A stretch of 64,000 nt of DNA, from assembly GCF_010614805.1 (NCBI RefSeq), contig NZ_JAAFZC010000002.1:248001-312000 (forward strand), given 5' to 3'. Shown here in pieces: positions 21,746 through 30,849 of this stretch; position 1 is the first letter of the stretch, and each line of letters starts with the position of its first letter. Under the pieces are notes generated by a model. The model ran no database searches, was not told where the DNA came from, and saw only the letters and a program-made list of their open reading frames with translations. The DNA comes from Pseudooceanicola aestuarii (GTDB lineage Bacteria; Pseudomonadota; Alphaproteobacteria; Rhodobacterales; Rhodobacteraceae). Both the position numbers and the translations under genes were made by a program.

Positions 21746-23377
21746 TCAGCCGCCTTGCGCATCCGACGCCGACGCGCGGCCCTCCGGACGCAGAACGGCG
21801 CTCACCGGCACCAGCGCGACGCGGCTGGCGCGGTCGGCCAGCCCCCAGACCAACAGCGCAGATACCGTCTCGGGCCGCAGACGGCCAACCATGACGACGC
21901 CGCCCTCCTGCCCTGCCTTGAACGCGCCGTGGTCCAGGAACCGCGACACAACCGTCGCCTCCTGCCCGTTGGCGTCCAGGTCGCGGAACACGGTCGCGGA
22001 CGGCACGCCCAGACGGCTGGCGAATTTCACCCCGGCATCCAGCCCCTGCGGATACAGCAGCAGCCCATAGCCCGCATCCGACAGCGCCCGCGCCAATTGT
22101 TCGTTCTGGTCGCGACTGTCCTGCAATCCGGCATCGGGCGATTCCATCACCCCCACCACCTGCGGCATGCGGCGGAACCATTCCTGGGCCGCGACCTCGG
22201 TATCCTGGGCGGTGGCGCCTTCGGGCAGGCCGGCCAGGGCCAGCACCTCGAACCCGGCGGCGCGATAGGCACGCATCGCCTCCGCCGCGTCGGGGCGGGC
22301 GACATCGACGGCAAAGGTCAGCGGATAGGGGAAACTTCCGAGCGCCTCCGCGCCAATGCCCTCCGGGCCGTCGTCGATCAGCACGATGGCCATGCGGGGG
22401 CGGCCGTCATCCGCCTCCGCCGGTTCGGAATTGGCGATGAAGGGCGGCACCGGCCCGGCCCCGGACGCGTCCGCGGGCGCGTCGGTAAAGCGTCGGGCGG
22501 GCTGTCCGGGCAGGCTGGCGCCCCCCCCGCCTGCCCGCGCCACGGCGGGCGGCGGTGTGGCGGCTTCACCGGCGTTGTCAGTCGGTGAAGCTTCTTCGGG
22601 CGGGTCCGTCGCAATGTCGGACGCGGTTTCGCCCTCTGTGGACTCGGGCGCTGCTTCGGGCGTGTCGCGGATCACCTCCTGCGCGTCCTCCGCCATGGGT
22701 TGATCCGCAGCGCCAACCGCGCCGGGCGCGGCTTCGGGCGAAACGGGTTCCACCGGTGAGGATGGCAGCGCGGCCTGGGGCGCGGCCACACCGGGCGCGG
22801 TCGCCAGCGCGGACAATTCACCGGCGGGAAAACCCGCGCTGTCGCCCCTGTCATCGCTCGGCGTCGGCGGCACGGCGGGGCCGTCCCCGGCGGGATCAGG
22901 ACCAGAGGCAGCGGCGGTGGCAGTCGGGGCGATGGCGCTGGTCGTCACATCGGGCCGGGCATCGCCGCGCGGCGCGGTGGGCACCGCGGATTGCGGCGCG
23001 GGCTGGACCGGCGTGTCGGGCGCCGGCGCCTGGCCCGGGGCGGCACTGTCCGATGGCTCCTGTGCCAACGCCGTCTCCGCCTGCCCCGTTTCCGGCACGG
23101 CAGCGGTGCGCGTCGCGTCCAGGTCCAGCCCCAGCCCGTCGGGGCGGGGCGCGACGGATCGCGAAGCGTCGCGCTGCTCGGGCTGGGCGCCGGTGGCCTG
23201 CGGCAACCGCGCGTCCACCGCCCCGACATCGCCAGCGCCCCCGGCGGCGGGCTGATCCGGCGCGGGCGCCTGTGGCACCTCTCCCCCCGGCAGCGGTTCG
23301 TTCAACGAGATGAATCCCAGCGTCGCGGTCGAGACGAAAAGCCCCGATATGATGCCCGAGAGGAAACCGCGTGCCAT
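21746..23377 (-). CDS. Divergent polysaccharide deacetylase family protein (YibQ-like)
   Basis: This 543-residue protein has an N-terminal membrane anchor or signal (ARGFLSGIISGLFVSTATLG, about 2-21). About 290 residues follow that are rich in Pro, Ala, Glu and Asp and probably disordered. The C-terminal 200 residues are a divergent polysaccharide deacetylase (NodB-fold) domain, beginning RMAIVLIDDGPEGIG, with later WFRRMPQVVGVMES and LLLYPQGLDAG segments. Activity is unproven for this family. The start at 23377 has GAAAGGG upstream; an in-frame ATG at 23395 is the alternative. From memory, relatives place yibQ between trpE and trpG; here it sits before trpD on the opposite strand. Confidence 0.82.
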   Translation of the reverse strand: MARGFLSGIISGLFVSTATLGFISLNEPLPGGEVPQAPAPDQPAAGGAGDVGAVDARLPQATGAQPEQRDASRSVAPRPDGLGLDLDATRTAAVPETGQAETALAQEPSDSAAPGQAPAPDTPVQPAPQSAVPTAPRGDARPDVTTSAIAPTATAAASGPDPAGDGPAVPPTPSDDRGDSAGFPAGELSALATAPGVAAPQAALPSSPVEPVSPEAAPGAVGAADQPMAEDAQEVIRDTPEAAPESTEGETASDIATDPPEEASPTDNAGEAATPPPAVARAGGGGASLPGQPARRFTDAPADASGAGPVPPFIANSEPAEADDGRPRMAIVLIDDGPEGIGAEALGSFPYPLTFAVDVARPDAAEAMRAYRAAGFEVLALAGLPEGATAQDTEVAAQEWFRRMPQVVGVMESPDAGLQDSRDQNEQLARALSDAGYGLLLYPQGLDAGVKFASRLGVPSATVFRDLDANGQEATVVSRFLDHGAFKAGQEGGVVMVGRLRPETVSALLVWGLADRASRVALVPVSAVLRPEGRASASDAQGG

Positions 23378-23720
23378 TGCCTGCCCTTTCTTCATCGGCC
23401 CGGCACGCTTGCTGCCCGGCCTGTTGTCCCTGCCCGCGCGCGGCACTCTGTCGTGCCTCGCCCGGCTTGCCCCCCATGATCCCCGACCGGAATACCCTGT
23501 CCCGGCCAGTTCCGACACCCCGCCTCTTGACGCTGGCGGCGCGACACGGGCAAACAGAGCCCGGCCCGATTGCCTGGCCGAGACGGGACGGATTGCCTAG
23601 GCTTGTCCCGGTCTCGACTGGCCCGGCCTCGCCCGGCCTGCCAGGCGCACCCTGTCAAACGGGCGCCTGGCGGGAGTATAAGAACCATATCCGCCCTCGG
23701 GAAGAGGCAGGGGAGCATCC
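23378..23720. promoter_or_regulatory. 343-bp divergent region before trpD with a hairpin leader
   Basis: No gene is recognised; in particular there is no sign of trpG. Just before trpD a perfect inverted repeat GCCAGGCGC/GCGCCTGGC (23640-23648 with 23663-23671) encloses 14 bases. It is not followed by T residues, so it is not a standard terminator, and no Trp-rich leader peptide was found. The sequence between 23580 and 23640 is a C/G-rich near-repeat ladder. The promoters of trpD and the deacetylase gene should lie here. Confidence 0.4.
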
Positions 23721-24737
23721 ATGTCCGAAACCATCAAACCCTTGATCGCCCAGGCGGCGGACCGGCCATTGACCCGGGCAGAGGCCGAAAGCGCCTTCGA
23801 GATCCTGTTCAACGGCGAGGCGACGCCCAGTCAGATCGGCGGACTGCTGATGGCCCTGCGCACACGCGGTGAAACGGTCGACGAATACGCCGCCGCCGCC
23901 GCCGTGATGCGCGCCCGCTGCACCGCAGTGACCGCGCCGGCCGATGCGATGGACATCGTCGGCACCGGTGGCGACGGCAAGGGCACTTTGAACATCTCGA
24001 CCGCCACCGCCTTTGTCGTGGCGGGCGCGGGCGTGCCGGTGGCCAAGCACGGCAACCGCAACCTGTCGTCGAAATCCGGCGCCGCCGATGCCCTGGGCCA
24101 GATGGGGATCAACGTCATGGTCGGCCCCCGTGTGGTCGAACGGGCATTGGCAGAGGCCGGCATCGCCTTCATGATGGCGCCGATGCATCACCCGGCGATG
24201 GCCCATGTCGGTCCCGTCCGGGCAGAGCTGGGCACACGCACGATCTTCAACATTCTCGGCCCTCTGACCAACCCCGCCGGGGTGACCCGCCAGCTGACCG
24301 GCGCCTTTTCCCGCGACCTGATCCGCCCGATGGCGGAGACGCTGTTGACCCTGGGGTCCGACCGGGCCTGGCTGGTGCATGGCTCCGACGGCACGGACGA
24401 GCTGGCGATTTCCGGCGTCAGTTGGGTCTGCGCCGTGGCGGACGGCACCCTGCGGGAGTTCGAACTGCACCCCGAGGATGCTGGCCTGTCGCCCCATCCG
24501 TTCGAGGAGATCCTGGGCGGCACGCCAGAGCAGAACGGCCAGGCGTTCCGCGCCCTGCTGGACGGGGCGCGCACCGCCTATCGCGATGCCGTGCTGCTGA
24601 ATTCCGCCGCCGCGCTGACCATCGCGGGCAAGGCACGGGATCTGAAGGACGGCGCCGAACAGGCCGCCCACAGCATCGACAGCGGCGCCGCCCGCGACCG
24701 GGTTGCCGCGCTGGCGCGGATCACCTCCGAAGGATAG
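23721..24737 (+). CDS. trpD: Anthranilate phosphoribosyltransferase
   Basis: TrpD transfers the phosphoribosyl group from PRPP to anthranilate, the second step of tryptophan synthesis. The 338-residue protein has the PRPP-binding motif [14 protein letters not shown] (81-94), then [19 protein letters not shown] (about 111-129), and the anthranilate-side [12 protein letters not shown] segment. It starts a tight run trpD-ung-trpC-moaC-moeA with gaps of at most six bases or overlaps. An AGGGGAG ribosome site precedes the ATG. trpE and trpG, usual partners, are not in the window. Confidence 0.97.
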   Translation: MSETIKPLIAQAADRPLTRAEAESAFEILFNGEATPSQIGGLLMALRTRGETVDEYAAAAAVMRARCTAVTAPADAMDIVGTGGDGKGTLNISTATAFVVAGAGVPVAKHGNRNLSSKSGAADALGQMGINVMVGPRVVERALAEAGIAFMMAPMHHPAMAHVGPVRAELGTRTIFNILGPLTNPAGVTRQLTGAFSRDLIRPMAETLLTLGSDRAWLVHGSDGTDELAISGVSWVCAVADGTLREFELHPEDAGLSPHPFEEILGGTPEQNGQAFRALLDGARTAYRDAVLLNSAAALTIAGKARDLKDGAEQAAHSIDSGAARDRVAALARITSEG

Positions 24738-24743
24738 GCCACC

Positions 24744-25412
24744 GTGACCGATGCCCTGCGGGACCGGATCGGCGACTGGGCCGACCTGCCGTTCTTTACC
24801 GAGGATTACCCGGCTATCGCGCGCCGTCTGGCAGCGGAGGGCCAGCCCGTCTTTCCGCCCGAACCGCAGCGGCTGGCGGCACTGGAACTGACGCCGCGCG
24901 CCGCCACCCGCGTGGTGATCCTGGGCCAGGACCCCTATCCCACGGCGGGCCATGCCCATGGGCTGGCCTTTTCGGCGGAGCCGCATGTCCGCCCCCTGCC
25001 CCGAAGTTTGGGAAATATTTTCAAAGAGTTGCAATCCGATCTTGATGCAGCTCCGGACAACGGTGACCTGCGTTTCTGGGCCCGCCAGGGCGTGCTGTTG
25101 CTGAATACCGCATTGACGGTGCCGGAAGGTGACGCGGGCGGCCACACCCGATACGGCTGGGACCGGCTGACCCGGCAGGTGCTTGGCGCGCTGTCCGACC
25201 GGCCCCGCGCCTTCGTGCTGTGGGGGGCCAAGGCTCAGGCCTTCGCCCCCGAGATCACCGGCGCGGATCACCTGATCCTGCGCAGCGCGCATCCCTCGCC
25301 CCTGTCGGCGCGGCGCGGGTTTTTTGGCTCCCGCCCATTTTCAACCCTCAACAACTGGCTTACAGCAAGGAGGGAGCAGCCGATCAACTGGACCCACCCG
25401 GAGGGCGCATGA
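24744..25412 (+). CDS. ung: Family 1 uracil-DNA glycosylase
   Basis: Ung removes uracil from DNA arising from cytosine deamination or dUTP incorporation. The 222-residue protein has the water-activating motif GQDPYP (61-66), with catalytic Asp63, the uracil-binding [12 protein letters not shown] region (about 114-125), and the DNA-intercalation loop HPSPLS with His183. It starts with GTG six bases after trpD, and its stop overlaps the trpC start (ATGA), so it is translated within the trp transcript. A repair gene embedded between trpD and trpC is unusual in general; I am not sure how common it is in this family. Confidence 0.95.
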   Translation: MTDALRDRIGDWADLPFFTEDYPAIARRLAAEGQPVFPPEPQRLAALELTPRAATRVVILGQDPYPTAGHAHGLAFSAEPHVRPLPRSLGNIFKELQSDLDAAPDNGDLRFWARQGVLLLNTALTVPEGDAGGHTRYGWDRLTRQVLGALSDRPRAFVLWGAKAQAFAPEITGADHLILRSAHPSPLSARRGFFGSRPFSTLNNWLTARREQPINWTHPEGA

Positions 25413-26224
25413 CCGAGACCGTTCTGGACCGCATCAAGGCCTACAAGCTGGAAGAGATTGCCGCCGCCAAGGCCGCGAAACCGCTCGACGTGGTGGCGAC
25501 GGAGGCCCAGAACGCCCCCGCGATCCGCCCCTTTGCCGACGCCCTGCACGAAGCCGCCCGCGAGGGTTACGGCCTGATCGCGGAAGTGAAGAAAGCAAGC
25601 CCGTCCAAAGGCTTGATCCGGGAGGATTTCGATCCTGCCGCGATCGCCAGCGCCTATGCCGCTGCTGGCGCCGCCTGCCTTTCGGTGTTGACTGATACCC
25701 CCTCGTTCCAGGGCGCGCCCGACTTCCTGATCACCGCGCGGGAGGCCTGCGACCTGCCGGTGCTGCGCAAGGATTTCATGTATGACCCCTACCAGGTGAC
25801 GGAGGCGCGCGCGCTTGGCGCCGATTGCATCCTGATCATCCTGGCCTCCGTCTCCGATGCCCAGGCGGCGGAACTCGAAGCCGCCGCGCACGAATGGGGC
25901 ATGGACGCTCTGCTGGAGGTCCACAACCGCGAGGAACTGGAGCGCGCCGCCCAGCTCGACAGCCGCTTGATCGGCATCAACAACCGCAACCTGCACAATT
26001 TCGAAACCAGCCTGGACACCACCCGTGACCTGGCCCGCCGTGTCCCCGAAGACCGCATCATCATCTCCGAAAGCGGGCTGTCCACGCCGCAAGATCTGGC
26101 TGACATGGCGCAATATGGCGCCCGCTGCTTCCTGATTGGCGAAAGCCTGATGCGTCAGGACGACGTGGAGGCCGCCACCCGCAAACTGCTGGCCCGCAGC
26201 GCACGCCCGGCGGGATCACTCTGA
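25409..26224 (+). CDS. trpC: Indole-3-glycerol phosphate synthase
   Basis: TrpC closes the indole ring, the fourth step of tryptophan synthesis. The 271-residue TIM-barrel protein has the signature [19 protein letters not shown] (about 58-76), the catalytic Lys in [12 protein letters not shown] (about 115-126), [17 protein letters not shown] and ISESGLST, all in the expected order. It is monofunctional, with no TrpF domain. The start at 25409 overlaps the ung stop, and its own stop overlaps moaC by one base (TGATG). A long upstream in-frame start would lie inside ung. Confidence 0.97.
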   Translation: MTETVLDRIKAYKLEEIAAAKAAKPLDVVATEAQNAPAIRPFADALHEAAREGYGLIAEVKKASPSKGLIREDFDPAAIASAYAAAGAACLSVLTDTPSFQGAPDFLITAREACDLPVLRKDFMYDPYQVTEARALGADCILIILASVSDAQAAELEAAAHEWGMDALLEVHNREELERAAQLDSRLIGINNRNLHNFETSLDTTRDLARRVPEDRIIISESGLSTPQDLADMAQYGARCFLIGESLMRQDDVEAATRKLLARSARPAGSL

Positions 26225-26697
26225 TGGCGCTGACACATTTCGACGGCAAGGGCGATGCCCATATGGTCGATGTCTCGGACAAACCCGTGACCGCACGGAT
26301 CGCCACCGCCCAGGGCTGGGTGAAGATGCGCCCCGAGACCTTGCAGATGATCACTGACGGTCAGGCCGGAAAAGGCGATGTGGCCGCCGTCGCGCGCCTG
26401 GCCGGGATCATGGGCGCAAAGAAAACGCCGGACCTGATCCCGCTGTGCCACCCCCTGCCGGTGACCAAGGCAGCGGTGGAGATCACTCCGGATCCCGAGC
26501 TGCCCGGCCTGCGGATCGAGGCCAGTGTGAAGACCTCCGGTCAGACCGGGGTGGAGATGGAGGCCCTGACTGCCGTATCCATCGCCGCGCTGACGATCTA
26601 TGACATGGTCAAGGCCGTCGACCGTGCGATGGAAATCGGAGGCATCCGGGTTTCCCTCAAAGACGGCGGGAAATCAGGCCGTTACGTAGCGGAATGA
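26224..26697 (+). CDS. moaC: Cyclic pyranopterin monophosphate synthase
   Basis: MoaC makes cyclic pyranopterin monophosphate, the first isolable molybdopterin intermediate, working with MoaA. The 157-residue protein has the family start [18 protein letters not shown] (about 3-20), the central [17 protein letters not shown] (about 72-88) and the catalytic KDGGKSG near the end (about 147-153). It overlaps trpC by one base and moeA by four. No moaA, moaD or moaE is nearby. The coupling of cofactor genes to trpC appears to be a conserved arrangement in this group rather than a functional link. Confidence 0.97.
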   Translation: MALTHFDGKGDAHMVDVSDKPVTARIATAQGWVKMRPETLQMITDGQAGKGDVAAVARLAGIMGAKKTPDLIPLCHPLPVTKAAVEITPDPELPGLRIEASVKTSGQTGVEMEALTAVSIAALTIYDMVKAVDRAMEIGGIRVSLKDGGKSGRYVAE

Positions 26698-27866
26698 TCC
26701 CGGTTTCCCAAGCCCTCGACGCGCTGTTCGAACTCGTCGCGCCGCTCCCCTCCGAAGAAATACCGCTGCGTGCCGCCGCTGGACGGGTGCTGGCCGCTCC
26801 GGTCCGGGCCTGGCGTGCGCAGCCGCCGTTCTCCGCCTCCGCCATGGATGGCTACGCAGTGGCGGACCCCGATCCCATCCCCGGCACGCAGTTCAACATC
26901 ATCGGCGAAAGCGCTGCAGGACATGGATTTTCCGGCAGTATCGGGGGAAATCAGGCGGTGCGTATCTTTACCGGCGCGCCAATTCCCCAGGGCACCGCCC
27001 GCGTCATCATTCAAGAAGACATGAGCCGCGAGGGTGATGGTGTTACATTGGTGCAAGACTTAAGTCAGAACATCAATATCCGCCCTCAGGGGTCTGATTT
27101 TCCATCAGATTTCACCTTTCCCGCGCCATGTCTCCTGGGGCCGTCGGAAATCGCGCTTCTGGCCTCCATGAACGCGGCGCGGGTGCAGGTCACACGCGCG
27201 CCGGAGGTCGCCTTGATCTCTACCGGGGACGAGCTGGTCAACCCCGGCGACAGCCCCGGCCCGGACCAGATCATCGCATCGAACACCTACGGGCTGGACG
27301 CAATGCTGCGCGCCATGGGCACCCGCGTTCGCCTGTTGCCCATCGCCCGCGACAGCCGCGACAGCCTGCGCGCCACCTTTGACCTGGCGCGAGGGGCAGA
27401 CCTGGTGATCACCATAGGCGGCGCCTCCGTCGGCGATCATGATCTGGTCGGCGCGGTTGCGACGGAACTCGGCATGAAGCAGAGCTTCTACAAGGTCGCC
27501 ATGCGTCCGGGCAAACCGCTGATGGCCGGGCGCATGGGGACGGCAGCCATGATCGGCCTGCCCGGCAATCCCGTCTCTGCCATGGTATGCGGGCATGTCT
27601 TCGTGGCCCCGGTGATCCGCGCGTTGCAAGGCCTGCCCGCAGCCCCCGCGCCCCGTCGCCGCGCGCCGCTGGGCACCGCGATGCCTGCAAATGGTTCGCG
27701 GGAACATTACTTGCGCGCCAGCCTGACCGCAGGCGGGATCCTGCCCGAATCCCGTCAGGACAGCGCGCTATTGTCGGTGCTGGCGCGATCCGACGCGCTG
27801 ATCCTGCGCCCGCCCGATGCGCCAGCGGCACCGGAGGGGACCGTGGTGGAGTACATCCCGATCTGA
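26694..27866 (+). CDS. moeA: Molybdopterin molybdenumtransferase
   Basis: MoeA inserts molybdate into adenylylated molybdopterin. The 390-residue protein has the usual layout: N-terminal [12 protein letters not shown] (about 48-59), domain II around [14 protein letters not shown], the catalytic MoCF-biosynthesis domain with [18 protein letters not shown] (about 180-197) and [11 protein letters not shown], then [13 protein letters not shown], and a C-terminal beta-barrel domain. Its ATG overlaps the moaC stop (ATGA). It ends 92 bp before lexA, which has its own SOS-controlled promoter. Confidence 0.97.
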   Translation: MIPVSQALDALFELVAPLPSEEIPLRAAAGRVLAAPVRAWRAQPPFSASAMDGYAVADPDPIPGTQFNIIGESAAGHGFSGSIGGNQAVRIFTGAPIPQGTARVIIQEDMSREGDGVTLVQDLSQNINIRPQGSDFPSDFTFPAPCLLGPSEIALLASMNAARVQVTRAPEVALISTGDELVNPGDSPGPDQIIASNTYGLDAMLRAMGTRVRLLPIARDSRDSLRATFDLARGADLVITIGGASVGDHDLVGAVATELGMKQSFYKVAMRPGKPLMAGRMGTAAMIGLPGNPVSAMVCGHVFVAPVIRALQGLPAAPAPRRRAPLGTAMPANGSREHYLRASLTAGGILPESRQDSALLSVLARSDALILRPPDAPAAPEGTVVEYIPI

Positions 27867-27896
27867 CCAGCTATGCAAGTATCCACTCTCGCGCTA

Positions 27897-27925
27897 TTGA
27901 CACAAAAAGGGAACATGAGTAGAAC
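27897..27925. promoter_or_regulatory. lexA promoter with SOS (LexA) box
   Basis: The minus strand of 27911-27925 reads GTTC-N7-GTTC exactly, the alphaproteobacterial LexA box. On the plus strand TTGACA (27897-27902) is a perfect -35 element, followed 17 bp later by TAGAAC (27920-27925), a moderate -10 that lies inside the box. LexA bound here would block polymerase, giving autoregulation. A second SOS box was not seen elsewhere in the window. Confidence 0.85.
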
Positions 27926-27958
27926 AAAATCGGACGCAATAGCGGCGGAGCAAGGCAG

Positions 27959-28660
27959 ATGCTGACGAAGAAACAACTAGATCTCCTTGAATTCATTCAC
28001 AAAAGGATGCAGCGGGACGGTGTCCCCCCTTCTTTCGACGAGATGAAGGAGGCGCTGGACCTCCGCTCAAAATCGGGGATTCACCGGCTGATCACGGCGC
28101 TGGAGGAACGTGGGTTCATCCGCCGGCTTGCCCATCGCGCCCGCGCGATCGAGATCGTGAAGCTACCCGACGGGTTCAACCAGAAATTCGGCGGCTTCTC
28201 TCCCCGCGTGATCGACGGCGACCGGTCGGAGCCCGCCTCGCGGCCGCGCGACGCCCAGCCGGTGGAGGCCGCGCAGGCGCAAAGCCTGTCGGTCATGGGC
28301 AAGATTGCCGCTGGCGTCCCGATCGAGGCGATCAACCAGATGACGCGCAATGTCGCCGTGCCCGCCGACATGCTGTCGGCGCGCGGTAGCCATTACGCGC
28401 TGGAGGTCAGCGGCGATTCGATGGTGGAGGCCGGGATCAACAATGGCGACGTGGTCGTTATTCGGGAGACGGAGGTGGCCGATGACGGTGATATCGTCGT
28501 CGCCCTGGTGGAGGACCAGGAAGCCACCCTGAAAAAGATCTACCGCAAGGGCGGCACCGTCGAACTGGTCGCCGCCAATCCCGCCTACCCGCCCCGCCTT
28601 CTGCCTGCGGATCGGGTCCGGGTTCAGGGGCGGTTGGTCGGCCTGATTCGCACCTATTGA
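27959..28660 (+). CDS. lexA: LexA repressor
   Basis: LexA represses SOS genes and cleaves itself when RecA is activated. The 233-residue protein has an N-terminal winged HTH ([21 protein letters not shown], about 22-42), a linker of about 50 residues, and the S24 peptidase domain. The cleavage site is Ala118-Gly119 ([11 protein letters not shown]), the catalytic serine is Ser154 (SGDSM), and the catalytic lysine is Lys192 (EATLKKIYR). The upstream promoter contains a perfect GTTC-N7-GTTC site. It lies between moeA and the opposite-strand comEC. Confidence 0.97.
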   Translation: MLTKKQLDLLEFIHKRMQRDGVPPSFDEMKEALDLRSKSGIHRLITALEERGFIRRLAHRARAIEIVKLPDGFNQKFGGFSPRVIDGDRSEPASRPRDAQPVEAAQAQSLSVMGKIAAGVPIEAINQMTRNVAVPADMLSARGSHYALEVSGDSMVEAGINNGDVVVIRETEVADDGDIVVALVEDQEATLKKIYRKGGTVELVAANPAYPPRLLPADRVRVQGRLVGLIRTY

Positions 28661-28692
28661 CAGATCCGGCCGCCACGCGTTCGCCGGGGGGA

Positions 28693-30771
28693 TCACGGCA
28701 GCATCGCCCCGATGTCCATCGCCAAGGGATGCCAAAGGCCGGGGGTATTCCAGAACCTGCGCCCGGTCACCGATTGCGCAGTGATCATGCGCCATCCCTG
28801 ATCTGAAGTGGCGATACCCGTCGGTTCGGCCGCCCCCGCGCCTGCCGGCCACAGGGCGATCGCTCCGGTCTGGCGCAGACTGTCAGGGTCGAGGATCGTG
28901 CAGCCGCGCAGCCCCTCGGGCGCGGGGTGGTTCAGCACCAGGATCGTCCCGGCGGCGCATCCGGTCAGTTCGGCCACCGCGCGTTTGCCGGTGACGTGGA
29001 TCACCGGGCTGCGACCGGGGCGGCGGGCAGCGGCCTCCTCCTGGCTTGCCGGATCGCCATCGTTCTCCAGCCAGACGCTGGCGATGAACCCGGCGCCGCG
29101 TGGCCGGCTGAGCGCACGGCCCTCTCCGGTCATCACTCCAACCAGCCCACCGCTGTCCGCGATCAGGATCGGGGGGCGCGCGGGGCCCACCCAGGCCAGC
29201 AGCGCCAGCCCCATCGGGGCCAGCCCCAGCCATCGTCCCGGTCCGCGCCACAGGATCAGCATCAGCGCCCCCGCCGACAGCGTCGTGAGTGCCCAGCCCG
29301 GTGGCGATGGCACCATCTGCCGCGCGCCCTCCCATCCCGAGACGCCGCGCGCGACGAACAGGATCCAATCCAATCCCACCCCCATGACGGCCAGCGGCAG
29401 CGCCTCCAACCCCAAGGGCATCAGGCAGGCGCTGACCACAGCGGCGGGGATCACCACCAGCCCCATCAAAGGGACAGAGGACAGATTCGCGGCCAACCCA
29501 TAGGGCGAGACCTGATTGAAATGCGCCGCCCCGAATGGCGCGGTCGCAGCCCCCGCCACGGCGGAGGAGATCAACAGACTGGCCACCGCCCAGACCCAGC
29601 CGCGCCCCCGCATCCGCCCGCGCAAGGCGCCGAACACCGCCACCAGCCCCAGCGTCGCGGCAAAGGACATCTGGAACCCCGGGGACAACAAGGCCTCCGG
29701 GCGCAGGAACAGCACGATCAATGCCGCGATCGCCACTGACCGCAGGGACATCGCGCGCCGCCGGGCCATCACCGCGATCAGCGCCACCGCCACCATGACA
29801 AAGGCCCGTTCTGTCGCGACATTTCCGCCCGACAGCGCCAGGTAGCCTGCCGCTGCCGCCAGTGCGACGCCGGCCGACAGCGCCTTGACCGGCCAACGCA
29901 GCGCGATACGTTCCGGCAGTACCAGCGCCAACCGCATGGCGCCAAAGACAAATCCGGCCAACAACCCCATGTGCAGGCCCGAGATCGCCAGCAGATGCGC
30001 CAGGTTCGACACGCGCAGCGCCTCCAGCGTGGCCGGCGCCATGGCGGAGCGGTCTCCGGTCATCACAGCCGCGGCAAACGCCCCGGTTTCCCCTGGCAAA
30101 GCCCCCGTGACCCGCGCCGACAATGCCAGACGGGCACGAAACACCAACGCCTCCGCCCCCTGGGGCGGGGCGTGGGCCATCAACGGCACACGCGTGTAAC
30201 CGACGGCGCCCAGCCGCAGGAACCAGGCGTGGCGTTGAAAGTCGAAGCCCCCGGGCTCCACCGGGCCGCCGGGGGGCGAGAGATGCCCGGTTGTCATCAC
30301 CCGCTTGCCCGGTTCGGGCCGGGTGCCTTGCGGACCGCGCAACGAGACCCGGACCCGGCGCGGCACCGGCCAACGCGCGCGGTCCGGCAGGCGCACTCGG
30401 TCCAGGGTCACGCGCAGCGCGTCGGAGGCGGAGCGGTCGAGTCCCACGATCCTCCCTTCGATCGTCCCGTAGTACCGACCCTCCAGCACCGGCGCGCCGA
30501 CCATGCGCGCCCGTCCGCCCGCCAGCGACAGCCCCGCTGCCAGCAACGTCAGTGCCCACAGCAGCGGCCCGGCCACCGCGCCTGCGCGCAGCGCCAGCGC
30601 AGCCAGCCCCAGGGCCACGCAGGCCAGTCCCGCCAGCCAGCCGATGCCCGGTTCCGCGCCCAGCAGGAAATAGACCCCGATGCCGGTACCCAGACAGACC
30701 GGCGCCCAACCGAACAGCGCACCGCGCTGCGCAATCAGGATCGCCGCCGCAACTTCGCCCAAGCGCCGCAC
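28693..30771 (-). CDS. comEC: ComEC/Rec2-family DNA uptake channel protein
   Basis: This 692-residue membrane protein resembles ComEC, which carries transforming DNA across the inner membrane. The N-terminus has membrane segments and then the DUF4131 soluble domain (about 95-190). The central Competence domain, with about eight further segments, includes the signature LLAISGLHMGLLAGFVFG (about 266-283). The C-terminal 170 residues are soluble, but a clear HxHxDH metallo-beta-lactamase motif is missing, so it may lack the nuclease-like domain of Gram-positive ComEC. It is divergent from gltX (78 bp) and convergent with lexA. In this group competence genes are also needed by recipients of gene transfer agents. 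Confidence 0.88.
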   Translation of the reverse strand: MRRLGEVAAAILIAQRGALFGWAPVCLGTGIGVYFLLGAEPGIGWLAGLACVALGLAALALRAGAVAGPLLWALTLLAAGLSLAGGRARMVGAPVLEGRYYGTIEGRIVGLDRSASDALRVTLDRVRLPDRARWPVPRRVRVSLRGPQGTRPEPGKRVMTTGHLSPPGGPVEPGGFDFQRHAWFLRLGAVGYTRVPLMAHAPPQGAEALVFRARLALSARVTGALPGETGAFAAAVMTGDRSAMAPATLEALRVSNLAHLLAISGLHMGLLAGFVFGAMRLALVLPERIALRWPVKALSAGVALAAAAGYLALSGGNVATERAFVMVAVALIAVMARRRAMSLRSVAIAALIVLFLRPEALLSPGFQMSFAATLGLVAVFGALRGRMRGRGWVWAVASLLISSAVAGAATAPFGAAHFNQVSPYGLAANLSSVPLMGLVVIPAAVVSACLMPLGLEALPLAVMGVGLDWILFVARGVSGWEGARQMVPSPPGWALTTLSAGALMLILWRGPGRWLGLAPMGLALLAWVGPARPPILIADSGGLVGVMTGEGRALSRPRGAGFIASVWLENDGDPASQEEAAARRPGRSPVIHVTGKRAVAELTGCAAGTILVLNHPAPEGLRGCTILDPDSLRQTGAIALWPAGAGAAEPTGIATSDQGWRMITAQSVTGRRFWNTPGLWHPLAMDIGAMLP

Positions 30772-30849
30772 TTGTCACCCCTTCCTCGGGCCGATAGACA
30801 ATGCCCGACCCTATCCGGGGACAGGTTAAACGAAGGTTAGGATCCCTCC

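Noticed and set aside
19107..22181. Very long minus-strand open frame across tyrS and the ppiD-like gene
   Set aside because: It is an antisense shadow of real genes in high-GC DNA. Both plus-strand genes have clear family motifs.
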